From NCBI RefSeq assembly GCF_037201805.1, contig NZ_CP147404.1:3206501-3270500 (forward strand): 64,000 nucleotides of DNA, given 5' to 3'. Origin of the DNA: Bacillus sp. FJAT-52991 (GTDB lineage: Bacteria; Bacillota; Bacilli; Bacillales; Domibacillaceae). Position numbers and translations under genes: made by a program. This document shows, in pieces, positions 7,215 through 15,499 of this stretch. Position 1 is the first letter of the stretch, and every line of letters begins with the position of its first letter. The notes below the pieces were generated by a model that searched no databases, was not told the origin of the DNA, and saw only the letters and a list, made by a program, of their open reading frames with translations.

Positions 7215-9302
7215 TTAGTTTAATGTTGGCTGTTTTTTAGCTACTGCTTTTGTTTCCGTTCCGCTTTGCTTTTGATACGTCATGATCATATTACGGTACT
7301 CATCCACTTTGACTGTGAATTCAGGTGGGACAACGATTGTTGCATCCAGCTGATCAACAATTGCTGGTCCGCTAAACTCAGAAAGCACCGGAATTAAGCT
7401 ACGATTATATACTTTTGTCTCTACGAAGCCACCTGCTTCTTCAAAGTACACTTCACGTGTTTCTTTTAATGCTTCTTCGATAGATCCTGTTGGTTCTTCT
7501 TTCGGGAATTCAGGTTTTTTCACGGTTCCGATCGCTTCGACACGCAAGCCATAAATTTCGATTCCTGTTTCTTTATCAGCAAAAGCAAACTCACGCTCAT
7601 GCTCTTGATGGAAACGCTCAATCGCGTATTCAAGGGAAGTTAATGGACGGTCAACGGAGACAGAAAGCGTTCTCCACTGTCCAACATAACGCATATCAAC
7701 ATAACGGATCAGGTTCATGTTCTCTGGCGCGATTCCTTCTTCCTCAAGTAAGGCAATCGCTTCTTTTTCCATGCCAATAAATTCTTTCTCAAGATCATCT
7801 TTAGAAATCTCTGCTACATTGCTTAAGTATGTTTTTGTGACGTCATGACGAACGTCTACTAATAGACATCCCATTGCCGCGGCAACACCAGGGTGAGCTG
7901 GCACAATCACGTTCGGAATTTCCATTTCTTTCGCTAAATGCGCCCCATGTAGGGCACCAGCACCACCGAAAGCAACAAGTGCAAAGTCACGTGGATCATA
8001 GCCACGACGAACAGAAATTAAGCGCAACGCATCACACATATTGGCATTAGCTACTTTAATAACCGCATCAGCAGCTTCATATACATCATAGTCAAATTTG
8101 CTCGCTACTTTTTCTTCGATCACTTTTAAAGAAGCCTCGCGATCAATCGTCATTTGCCCATCTAATAGCTTCGTGCTCAAGCGTCCCAACACAAGATTGG
8201 CATCCGTATTTGTCGGCTCCTCTCCACCACGACCATAGCAAGCAGGTCCCGGAACCGCTCCCGCACTTTGCGGACCATTTCTTAATGAACCACCTTCATC
8301 GGTCCATGCTAAGCTTCCTCCACCGGCTCCAATTGTTAAAATTTCAATGCTTGGGAATCCAATTGGATAACCATATTCGATGTACCAATCTTTTGTAATA
8401 CGCAAATCATTGTCATACATTAAGGAAATGTCAGTACTTGTTCCTCCCATGTCTAAGCCGATCGCATTTTTAAAGCCGCACATATTGGCAATATGCTTAC
8501 TCGCAATTGCACCAGCCGCAATACCAGAGCTTGCTAGACGAGCGGCATAACGAGGCACAGTTTCAGATGTCATCACCCCTCCACCTGAGTGAAGAACGAG
8601 AATATCACCATCGTAACCAATATTTTTCATTTCTTTTTCCAACGTTTTAATATATTTTGAAATGGTTGGTCCAAGCACCGCGTTAACAATCGTTGTACTC
8701 ATACGCTCATGCTCGAAAATTTCTGGTAAAGTTTCTGACGATGTACAAATGTACACATCCGGTAATTCCTCTTGGAAAATTTCCTTCGCCCGCTTTTCGT
8801 TTTCTCCATTGACATACGCATTCATAAAGCAAATCGCAATCGATTGAACGCTGCGTCTTTTTAATTTTTTCGCTAGTGTACGCACTTCTTGTTCGTCGAT
8901 TTCCTGCATCATTTCTCCAGAATAATCAACACGCTCCGCTAGCTCAAATCGGTCACGACGCTTAATATATGGATCAGCGACATCATTATACGCATCCCAT
9001 AAGTCTAGCTTTGTTCCACGACGAATTTCAGGTACATCGCGGAAGCCCTTCGTCGTCACTAAAGCCGCTTTTGGTAGCTTTCTTTCGATTAACGCATTTG
9101 TTCCCACTGTTGTTCCGTGGGAGAACATCGCAATTTGATCCCCTGTTAACTGTGCTTTAATGATCCCATCTAACATTCCTTTTTCCGGATTGGCTGGTGT
9201 AGAAGAGGTTTTCGTTACATAAATTTCTCCCGTTTCCTCATCAAACACAAACACATCCGTAAACGTACCCCCAACGTCAACCGCTACATGATATTTACTC
9301 AC
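7215..9302 (-). CDS. hyuA: Hydantoinase A / oxoprolinase family subunit (ATP-binding)
   Basis: A subunit of the same enzyme, 695 residues. The N-terminus VDVGGTFTDVFVFDEETG is the actin-like ATP-binding fold typical of HyuA. Further family blocks are SHGTTVGTNALIERK, GLDMGGTSTDIS, GAGGGSLAWTDEGG with GPQSAGAVPGPACYGRGG, and VAFGGAGALHGAHLAKEM. It phosphorylates or activates the substrate carbonyl before ring opening by HyuB. Translation starts at a GTG with GGAGG about eight bases upstream. A 147-base gap separates it from pxpC, large enough for an internal promoter, but I see no clear one. Confidence 0.92.
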   Translation of the reverse strand: MSKYHVAVDVGGTFTDVFVFDEETGEIYVTKTSSTPANPEKGMLDGIIKAQLTGDQIAMFSHGTTVGTNALIERKLPKAALVTTKGFRDVPEIRRGTKLDLWDAYNDVADPYIKRRDRFELAERVDYSGEMMQEIDEQEVRTLAKKLKRRSVQSIAICFMNAYVNGENEKRAKEIFQEELPDVYICTSSETLPEIFEHERMSTTIVNAVLGPTISKYIKTLEKEMKNIGYDGDILVLHSGGGVMTSETVPRYAARLASSGIAAGAIASKHIANMCGFKNAIGLDMGGTSTDISLMYDNDLRITKDWYIEYGYPIGFPSIEILTIGAGGGSLAWTDEGGSLRNGPQSAGAVPGPACYGRGGEEPTNTDANLVLGRLSTKLLDGQMTIDREASLKVIEEKVASKFDYDVYEAADAVIKVANANMCDALRLISVRRGYDPRDFALVAFGGAGALHGAHLAKEMEIPNVIVPAHPGVAAAMGCLLVDVRHDVTKTYLSNVAEISKDDLEKEFIGMEKEAIALLEEEGIAPENMNLIRYVDMRYVGQWRTLSVSVDRPLTSLEYAIERFHQEHEREFAFADKETGIEIYGLRVEAIGTVKKPEFPKEEPTGSIEEALKETREVYFEEAGGFVETKVYNRSLIPVLSEFSGPAIVDQLDATIVVPPEFTVKVDEYRNMIMTYQKQSGTETKAVAKKQPTLN

Positions 9303-9449
9303 CTAATTCGCCTCCAATATTTTTTATTTCATTATTTATTGTTTAATTGTTGCATCCTATTTTCTAAGCAATTACCGCTTCCCCCTTTGTCCCAATCACC
9401 TCCTTAAAGTTTTTATTGCTGAATATTCAGAATTGATAAGTGGCAGCTA

Positions 9450-10433
9450 CTAGACTTGCTGAACCGCCTCTTTCACTTTCTCTACTTTCTGCTCAATCTC
9501 CCGTCGCATTTGAAAGGCTTGGTCAATCGTCACTGCATGAAATCGCACTTTAGACTGAGGCCTTGCTTGAGCGAGCACATTTAAGTCTGGGCGGATGACC
9601 GTTCCAATCGTGACATAGCCTCCACCGCCTGTACCATCTGTCATCAAAATAATTAATTCTTCTTCGTTCGGAACAATGACTCCTCCAATTGGATAAGGAA
9701 TATCAACGATATTGCCAAAGCTATTTCCAGATCCGAATGGCGGCTCTTCTTCTTTATAATTCACTCGACCGCCATGTAATCGATAAGCGACCCGATTGGA
9801 TTCCGTCTGAATGACCCATTCTCGATTTAAAAGACCGACCAGTCCTTCGTCACTAACTCTGTCACAAGTAAGCCCCATCACAAGACGAATATCAAGCTCC
9901 TTAGAAAAAGAGGGAAGCGCTTCCACAGGCAATGTCTTCCCTACTTGCCGTATCGCTCCTGGCAACGGCTCGTTCAATGGAAGGAGGTCTCCTTTTAACA
10001 AGGGTCTTCCTAACACACCGGAAAATTCACTGGCGAGACAAACCGATCGACTTCCTAGCATTTCCGGCGTAGCGAGCCCTCCTGACACAGAAAGATAAGC
10101 AAAAACCCCTCCATGAATGGCACCGATAGAAAGAACATCTCCGGGCTGAACAAGAAACGGCTCCCATACCGGAATCAGTTCTTCATTCAAACGAACCTCC
10201 GCTGATGCCCCAGTAACAATAGCGACCGTTTTTTTCTTAAATTCCACAATGGCTCCTTTAATCATCATTTCTAGTGCCGCAAAATGACGAGGGTTTCCAA
10301 GCATGATATTTCCGAGTAAATAAGAATATTTATCTGCCGCTCCGGATGGCGGTACGCCCATATGATAATACCCAAACCGCCCCATATCTTGGATGGTCGT
10401 TCTAATGCCCGGCTCTACGATGCGCAACACCAT
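9450..10433 (-). CDS. pxpC: Biotin-dependent carboxyltransferase-like / 5-oxoprolinase subunit C (KipA-like)
   Basis: AHS2-domain protein, 327 residues, the normal length for PxpC/KipA. Family blocks include IVEPGIRTTIQDMGRFGYYHMGVPPSGAADK (here read as VEPGIRTTIQDMGR and GVPPSGAADKYS), GNPRHFAALEM, and PFGSGNSFGNIVDIPYPIGGVIVP. PxpC works with PxpB, and usually PxpA, to convert 5-oxoproline to glutamate; in Bacillus subtilis the pair is known as KipA/KipI. The ATG directly follows the pxpB stop, with GGAGGGG seven bases upstream, so the two are translationally coupled. No LamB/YcsF-type pxpA gene is present in the cluster; HyuAB takes that place. Confidence 0.88.
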   Translation of the reverse strand: MVLRIVEPGIRTTIQDMGRFGYYHMGVPPSGAADKYSYLLGNIMLGNPRHFAALEMMIKGAIVEFKKKTVAIVTGASAEVRLNEELIPVWEPFLVQPGDVLSIGAIHGGVFAYLSVSGGLATPEMLGSRSVCLASEFSGVLGRPLLKGDLLPLNEPLPGAIRQVGKTLPVEALPSFSKELDIRLVMGLTCDRVSDEGLVGLLNREWVIQTESNRVAYRLHGGRVNYKEEEPPFGSGNSFGNIVDIPYPIGGVIVPNEEELIILMTDGTGGGGYVTIGTVIRPDLNVLAQARPQSKVRFHAVTIDQAFQMRREIEQKVEKVKEAVQQV

Positions 10434-11318
10434 TTAAAACCCCTCCATCATTTGCGAAATATAGGCCGCTCGTTTTTCATCATATTCCTCACCGGAAAAT
10501 GGCACGTGCTTCACCTTATATTGATACGTATGCTTGTTGACCTCTTCACGAATATTGCGGTATTCTGCTTCACTAATCGGCCGATATTTCCATAAATCAC
10601 CTGGCCTTGCTAGAAAGAACGATTCTTTAAACATCTCCAAGCTTTGTGTCGGATCATACACAGGGACAGCTGACAAACCAATTAACTGATAGCTTCCCGG
10701 TGATTGTGTAGGATAAACGACTGTGAACGCCCCACCGATACCTACTGCTTCCCTCGGTGTTTTTGCTCTCGGACTCATATATTTGGGTGCTTGAATGACT
10801 TGTTCATTTTCAATCCCTAGCGGAAACGTCCAAGCAGTACCTGGTTTGAAGCCAAGCGAAGTAACGAAATAAGGGTTGACTGAATGTGCTTCAATAAAGC
10901 TCTCCTTATCGGTGAACCCATTTATTTTCATCACAAAATCAAAGTTTGATTGCCCCGGTTCTTGATGGCGATGTTGATCCTTTTCGATCGCTTCCTTCGT
11001 GACGCTATCATCGTACCAAACAGGGATCTCGATTAAGCGACTGTCGAAGTTCAACTCAGAGCGCTTACTTTTTTCTCGATCGACCTCTTGCAAATAGGCA
11101 AGCAAATCATGAGGAGACACCTCGTTTGGATTGTAGCGAATTAAATAGGAGGCATTGGCTGGATAAATTTCGACAATGCCTGGAATTTGCCGCTTTCTCA
11201 GCTCATTCGTAATCGAAATGGCTTTAAAATTACTTTCAATTCTCATTTCCTTTGAAATCTCTGCGTAAATATATTCATCACCACAAAAGTCAAATCGTGT
11301 TTCAGGGAAGATTAGCAT
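10434..11318 (-). CDS. pxpB: 5-oxoprolinase subunit B family protein (KipI-like)
   Basis: AHS1-domain protein of the PxpB/KipI family. Typical blocks are IPVWYDD, IEAHSVNPYFVTSLGFKPG, and the C-terminal VGIGGAFTVVYPTQSPGSYQLIG. I place the start at ATG 11318, eight bases after TAAAGGAG. A GTG (11327) and an ATG (11324) lie further upstream in frame, but they overlap or abut that ribosome site. The protein is about 294 residues, longer than the 240 of KipI because of an extra N-terminal portion. It follows the activator gene with no real gap, so it belongs to its transcript. It is expected to form a complex with PxpC. Confidence 0.87.
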   Translation of the reverse strand: MLIFPETRFDFCGDEYIYAEISKEMRIESNFKAISITNELRKRQIPGIVEIYPANASYLIRYNPNEVSPHDLLAYLQEVDREKSKRSELNFDSRLIEIPVWYDDSVTKEAIEKDQHRHQEPGQSNFDFVMKINGFTDKESFIEAHSVNPYFVTSLGFKPGTAWTFPLGIENEQVIQAPKYMSPRAKTPREAVGIGGAFTVVYPTQSPGSYQLIGLSAVPVYDPTQSLEMFKESFFLARPGDLWKYRPISEAEYRNIREEVNKHTYQYKVKHVPFSGEEYDEKRAAYISQMMEGF

Positions 11319-11331
11319 CTCCATCACTCCT

Positions 11332-13359
11332 TTACATTGATGTCTTTTTCATTCGGCGGCTAATGGTCGAGGCACTGACTCCAAGCACACTAGCTGCTTT
11401 GGCAGCGGTACCATATTTTCCAACAGCTAGCTGAATGAGCTGATGCTCCATCTCCTCCACTGCTTCCTTTAATGGTATAATGCCTTTCACCGTAATATGA
11501 CCAGCCTCTTCTCCATCGGTATCCCAAATGGCTCGAAAGACATCATTTCCAGAAATCTCTTCTTTTTTGGAAGTGACCACTAATCGTTCCATGACATTTT
11601 GTAGCTCTCGTATATTTCCTGGCCATTGATAGCTCTCTAATAAATGAAGCCCTTCTCTAGAAAGCTTCTTTTCTTTTTGATAAGTAGCATTGAACTCTTT
11701 TAAGAAATAAAGCGATAATGGAGCGATATCGTCTTTCCGCTTTCGCAATGGCGGAATCGCTAATGGGACGACATGCAACCGGTAAAAAAGATCTTCCCGG
11801 AAGGTTTGTTCTTGCACCATCTTTTTTAAATTTCGGTTTGTCGCAGCCAGTACGCGAACGTTAACAGGAATTGGCGTGAGTCCCCCAATCCTCACCACTT
11901 CACGCTCTTGAAGTACACGCAATAATTTCACCTGCATATGAAGGGGAATTTCAGAAATCTCATCAAGAAAAATCGTGCCTCCGTGAGCAGCTTCAAACAA
12001 TCCTTTCTTTTGATCATTAGCGCTTGTAAATGATCCCTTTTCATGCCCAAATAATTCACTTTCTAATAGATTTTCAGGAATGGCTCCACAATTGATGGTG
12101 ACAAATGGCTGCGTCGACCGATCACTATACGCATGAATATGGCTGGCGATCACTTCTTTTCCAACGCCAGATTCTCCTGTAATAATCACGGTTGAATCGA
12201 CTGCTGCTACTTGCTTCATTTCTTCGACTAACTGCGTCATCACCATTGAACGATACACCATTTTTTTATGCACGACTGGTGGATGATCTTCTCCTAAGAA
12301 CCTACGTTCAACGGGTTCATCCGCTGTCACATCTTGAGAAAGAACAATAATTTTCTGGAGTGCTCCTTTTTTATACACAGGCGTAGCCGTCGATAGAATC
12401 TTGCTGTTGTAACGATTATGCTGGGCTAAGCTGACTCGCTGTTTTTCCTCAACACAGAAGTCGACAATATTTGGTTCTAATCGTCCTTGCTGTGCAAGGT
12501 CATTGACGTTTTGCCCAATTAAACTCTCTTTAGAAAGCCCTTTCCAGAAACTTTGTAAAAAAGCCCCCGCCACACTCATAATCACACCTGATGGCTCAAT
12601 CACCATAATTTGCTCATTCGATGCCGCATAAATGGCCTGCAATTCTTCACTAAGCTCCCGAACAAATTGCAGTTCGCTCACAGCTTCCTCTAATAGCTGT
12701 TGTAAATAAAAAACATGCACCAACCCTTGAATACGACCTTCATGATAAATAGGAGAAAAATGTCCCATGATCTTTTTGAAATTAAAGGAACATTCAACGC
12801 CAAACTTTCTCTCTCCAGCTAAAATTTCGTCTAAATTCTCTTCCGTCGCAACCATCGTTTTATAATTACGGCTGACGAGAATGGAACGAGACAGCCCTAA
12901 AATTTGCTCCGCCGTTTCATTCATGAAATTGACTTCAAATTTTTCATTCGTCGTAACAATCCCTATTTCTGCACTATCCATACTATGGTTTAAAAGCGCT
13001 AGCTGCAGTTGACTCACTGTTCGTTTCGCTTCATCGACCGTCACATAACCAACGATTTCGTCTTGTGCATTCACTCCAACAACCAAATGACAATTATGCC
13101 AAAATTCAACCCAGCTCGTTTCGCGAACGAACAATACATCTTTTTCAAACTGGATCGGCTCATCGAAAGAAGAAGCGTGTTCAAGCTGCCGAAATAATGT
13201 TGAGGGTGTGACATACCCAACGAGCTCCTTGCCTCCATGAAAAACAAATGCAATGTCACCATGTTCTTCGTTAAATAAGCGAATCGCTTCTTGCACCTTT
13301 GTTTCCTTTTCAATCCTTAGAGGAAGAGGCTTTAACACCTCTTTCCATTTCCATCTCAT
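11332..13359 (-). CDS. Sigma-54-dependent transcriptional activator (CBS-PAS-PAS-AAA-HTH)
   Basis: Enhancer-binding activator of about 675 residues. Order: N-terminal CBS-like pair (GDIAFVFHGGKELVGYVTPS and VVGVNAQDEIVGYVTVDEA, about 15-120), two PAS-like sensor regions (about 130-230 and 250-345), and an AAA+ domain with Walker A GESGVGKE, Walker B GGTIFLDEI and the sigma-54 contact loop written GSFTSA instead of GAFTGA. A C-terminal TyrR/Fis-type helix-turn-helix follows (GTAAKAASVLGVSASTISRRMK). GGAGGG abuts the first ATG (13368) but stands nine bases from ATG 13359, so I prefer the latter. It heads the pxpBC-hyuAB operon and is the likely activator of it, perhaps sensing a pathway metabolite through PAS or CBS. 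Confidence 0.9.
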   Translation of the reverse strand: MRWKWKEVLKPLPLRIEKETKVQEAIRLFNEEHGDIAFVFHGGKELVGYVTPSTLFRQLEHASSFDEPIQFEKDVLFVRETSWVEFWHNCHLVVGVNAQDEIVGYVTVDEAKRTVSQLQLALLNHSMDSAEIGIVTTNEKFEVNFMNETAEQILGLSRSILVSRNYKTMVATEENLDEILAGERKFGVECSFNFKKIMGHFSPIYHEGRIQGLVHVFYLQQLLEEAVSELQFVRELSEELQAIYAASNEQIMVIEPSGVIMSVAGAFLQSFWKGLSKESLIGQNVNDLAQQGRLEPNIVDFCVEEKQRVSLAQHNRYNSKILSTATPVYKKGALQKIIVLSQDVTADEPVERRFLGEDHPPVVHKKMVYRSMVMTQLVEEMKQVAAVDSTVIITGESGVGKEVIASHIHAYSDRSTQPFVTINCGAIPENLLESELFGHEKGSFTSANDQKKGLFEAAHGGTIFLDEISEIPLHMQVKLLRVLQEREVVRIGGLTPIPVNVRVLAATNRNLKKMVQEQTFREDLFYRLHVVPLAIPPLRKRKDDIAPLSLYFLKEFNATYQKEKKLSREGLHLLESYQWPGNIRELQNVMERLVVTSKKEEISGNDVFRAIWDTDGEEAGHITVKGIIPLKEAVEEMEHQLIQLAVGKYGTAAKAASVLGVSASTISRRMKKTSM

Positions 13360-13415
13360 CTTGGCCATCCCTCCGATCTACACTTTCACAACGAGGGAAT
13401 ATCCTATTAACGCAG

Positions 13416-13429
13416 TGAATACGTTTACA
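13416..13429. promoter_or_regulatory. cre-like site (CcpA) downstream of the sigma-54 promoter
   Basis: TGAATACGTTTACA matches the cre consensus TGWAANCGNTNWCA at 13 of 14 positions. It lies just downstream of the predicted transcription start of the activator operon, a position where CcpA acts as a roadblock. Confidence 0.55.
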
Positions 13430-13443
13430 TTTGTCTTAATAAA

Positions 13444-13459
13444 AGCAAATATCATGCCA
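13444..13459 (-). promoter_or_regulatory. Sigma-54 (-24/-12) promoter of the hyu/pxp operon
   Basis: Minus strand TGGCATGATATTTGCT against the consensus TGGCACGNNNNTTGCW: all fixed positions match except one C to T, with the required ten-base gap between GG and GC. Predicted start near 13433, about 75 bases before the activator start codon. Confidence 0.75.
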
Positions 13460-13572
13460 AAACCAAAAAACCGAATGAAAAATATAAAAATTCAGAAAAT
13501 AAATGCTATTCATTCACTATTTAGATAGGAATCCCGTCTTGTTGCTCTATATGAAACTACTTCGATTCAAAA

Positions 13573-13627
13573 CTGCAATAACCTTTTTAAAAATTGCAAA
13601 TTTGAAAGTTTAATTGCAAAATTGCAA
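13573..13627. promoter_or_regulatory. Cluster of TTGCAA-type words, candidate activator sites
   Basis: Four TGCAA words within 55 bases, including AAAATTGCAAATTTGAAA and the close pair ATTGCAAAATTGCAAT. They lie 115-185 bases upstream of the sigma-54 promoter, the usual distance for enhancer-binding protein sites. The word AAAATTGCAWATTT recurs upstream of the permease at 58 kb. Confidence 0.4.
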
Positions 13628-13647
13628 TACAAGAGTCTGGCGTTATG

Positions 13648-13692
13648 AAAAAAGAGCAGGAAGAGATGCGTACCTTCTCCTGCTCTTTTTTA
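13648..13692. terminator. Bidirectional terminator-like hairpin
   Basis: AAAAAAGAGCAGGAAGA, loop, TCTCCTGCTCTTTTTT. On the minus strand it immediately follows the glycerate kinase relic and is probably that gene's old terminator. Confidence 0.6.
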
Positions 13693-13793
13693 ATTGATTC
13701 CGTAAGCTTTATAGCGTAAATACCGATTGGCACTTTTCCATACATGCTTTGCTCATCAAGACGACCTTCTCCCTTGATGACAAGATCCGCCCA
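13690..13793 (-). pseudogene. Glycerate kinase relic (C-terminal fragment)
   Basis: The minus strand reads WADLVIKGEGRLDEQS and then MYGKVPIGIYAIKLTESI. This is the signature of the GlxK/GarK glycerate kinase family (ADLVITGEGxxDxQ and YGKxPxG). The reading frame carries no family sequence upstream of the tryptophan codon, and only about 35 residues are left of a protein that is normally near 380. I conclude it is what remains of a deleted glxK gene. Its terminator still stands next to it. Confidence 0.6.
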
Positions 13794-13864
13794 ACGAGTT
13801 TTACAATGGAATGATGACGAAAAGGAGGTAGTTTGATCACTTTCATTCAGGCAAGGATCATTAA

Positions 13865-14045
13865 AAATCAGGCGCGAATAGCCAATAATTAGTCGCCAAC
13901 CGGCATTTTTCAGCTGGAGTAGCCGACAAATCAGGCGACCTCCCTAACACCGGTCGGCTTTTGCCACTTTTCGGGCACAAACAGCGAGTCATTGGGCGGC
14001 ATTCAACTAGAATCAGTCGCGAATCAGCAACAATCAGTCACCCTC
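13865..14045 (-). repeat. CGACTGATT/CGACTAATT-type intergenic repeat
   Basis: On the minus strand the words GTGACTGATT, GCGACTGATTC and GCGACTAATTATTGG are strung together with GC-rich spacers. They resemble the units of the 124-bp tandem repeat at 38 kb (GCGACTGATTC, CGACTAATTAC), in opposite orientation. No coding potential seen. The remainder of 13794-14200 holds no other feature that I can support. Confidence 0.4.
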
Positions 14046-14201
14046 CTTTCACCTACGCAACAATATAATCTTCGACGAGTTGATATTTTCTTTTCTTTGT
14101 CATAACACTTCTGAAGCTCCTTCTTTTGATACGCGTCTCATAACGGCTAGACGTAAAAAAAGTTTGCTAGGAATGAAATAAATGGCAGAGGACAAATGAC
14201 C

Positions 14202-14230
14202 ATGACAGCACTAATCTCTTCCTATATAAT
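14202..14230 (+). promoter_or_regulatory. Sigma-A promoter of the MFS-epimerase-M20 operon
   Basis: -35 ATGACA (14202-14207), 17-base spacer, -10 TATAAT (14225-14230); about 40 bases before the GTG start of the MFS gene. Confidence 0.55.
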
Positions 14231-14269
14231 GAAACAGTTAAAAATTTAAATTGTGAGGTTTTATTAGAC

Positions 14270-15424
14270 GTGTATAAAGCACAAAATTGGTTATCATTAA
14301 ACTTTTTCGCCTTTTTCTTTACTTGGGGAATTTTTATGCCATACTGGACGGCTTGGTTAATTTCTAGTAAAGGATTGACGGTAGAGTCAGCTAGCACAGT
14401 CATTGCCGTTGGCTTGCTTGTTCGTTCATTTTCAACCTTTTTCATCTTCCCTACTTTAAGCAGCAAATTCCCCATTGGACTATTAATGAAGGCATTTGCC
14501 CTCTTAAGTGTGGTTTTGCTTTATTTATTTATCCCGTTTGATTCGTTTTATGCCATGATCTTAGCCATGACATTGTTCAGCCTTGTGTATCCGCTGATGC
14601 TGCCATTGACGGAGAGTATCGGGGCGATCATGATGCAAAGCGAGCGCATTCATTACGGAAAAAGCCGCTCATTCGGTTCAATCGGTTACACCATTGGATT
14701 ATTAGTGATTGGAGCTGTCACCGCCTATTTTGGAGAAGAAGCAATCATTTACGTGATGTTCGTCGGCTGCCTGCTTGTAGTCGCCGCGACGTTTTACCGA
14801 ACACCTGCTTCCTTACAAGAAAAATCCGAGACAACGAAGGTTCCGTTTCGTTCACTGTTTCAATCGAAGCGCTTTGTGATCGCTATGATTATTTGTGTGT
14901 TAATTCAAGGAGCGCATGCCTCTTACTATAATTATGGGTTTCTATATTTGCAGCATTTAGGTGTAAACAATACATGGAGCGGCATCATATTAAATATTGC
15001 GGTAATTGCAGAGATTATTTTCTTTGCGATGGCTGACCGCTTAATGAAAAATGTCCATGTGTCTTCTATGTTTCTTGTAGCGGCGATGGCGTCGATTGTT
15101 CGCTGGACATTGCTATTCCTTTTCCCTAACGTGTGGGTTTATATATTCAGCCAGTTACTTCATTCCTTAACCTTTGGGTTGGCCCACTTTGCTTTTATTC
15201 GCTTGCTTTATCAAGAATTTTCAAGTCGTGAAATTCCTGCTGCTCAAGGGATTTATGCCTCGCTAGGAATGGGCCTTAGCACCGCATTACTAACCTTTGC
15301 TGGCGGATACTTATATAAAGAAACACCAGGGCTTGCTTTCTTAGGAATGGCCATTGTTGTCTTACCTGCTGTATTTCTCAGCCTATATATGAGGAAAAGA
15401 TTCGAATCTACACCTATAAAATAG
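14270..15424 (+). CDS. MFS transporter (HcaT/YwbF-like)
   Basis: Membrane carrier of 384 residues with about 12 hydrophobic helices. The start FFAFFFTWGIFMPYWTAWL, the KSRSFGSIGYTIG block near the middle and the overall spacing fit the MFS_1_like group that contains phenylpropionate permease HcaT and Bacillus YwbF. Translation starts at GTG with GAGGT upstream. It is followed within 80 bases by an enolase-superfamily gene and then an M20 hydrolase, so it probably imports the substrate of those enzymes, such as a small peptide or N-acyl amino acid. The specific substrate is not visible. Confidence 0.8.
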   Translation: MYKAQNWLSLNFFAFFFTWGIFMPYWTAWLISSKGLTVESASTVIAVGLLVRSFSTFFIFPTLSSKFPIGLLMKAFALLSVVLLYLFIPFDSFYAMILAMTLFSLVYPLMLPLTESIGAIMMQSERIHYGKSRSFGSIGYTIGLLVIGAVTAYFGEEAIIYVMFVGCLLVVAATFYRTPASLQEKSETTKVPFRSLFQSKRFVIAMIICVLIQGAHASYYNYGFLYLQHLGVNNTWSGIILNIAVIAEIIFFAMADRLMKNVHVSSMFLVAAMASIVRWTLLFLFPNVWVYIFSQLLHSLTFGLAHFAFIRLLYQEFSSREIPAAQGIYASLGMGLSTALLTFAGGYLYKETPGLAFLGMAIVVLPAVFLSLYMRKRFESTPIK

Positions 15425-15499
15425 TTGAAAATGCTTCCAAAACCTTTTTTTTCCCTTATACTTAAGAGGATACATACGCCAAAGGAGATGACAGACGTA

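Noticed and set aside
9303..9449. Possible sigma-54 promoter directly upstream of hyuA (minus-strand GGGGAAGCGGTAATTGCTT)
   Set aside because: The distance between GG and GC is eleven instead of ten bases and the -24 part is poor; the strong -24/-12 element at 13444 explains the operon.
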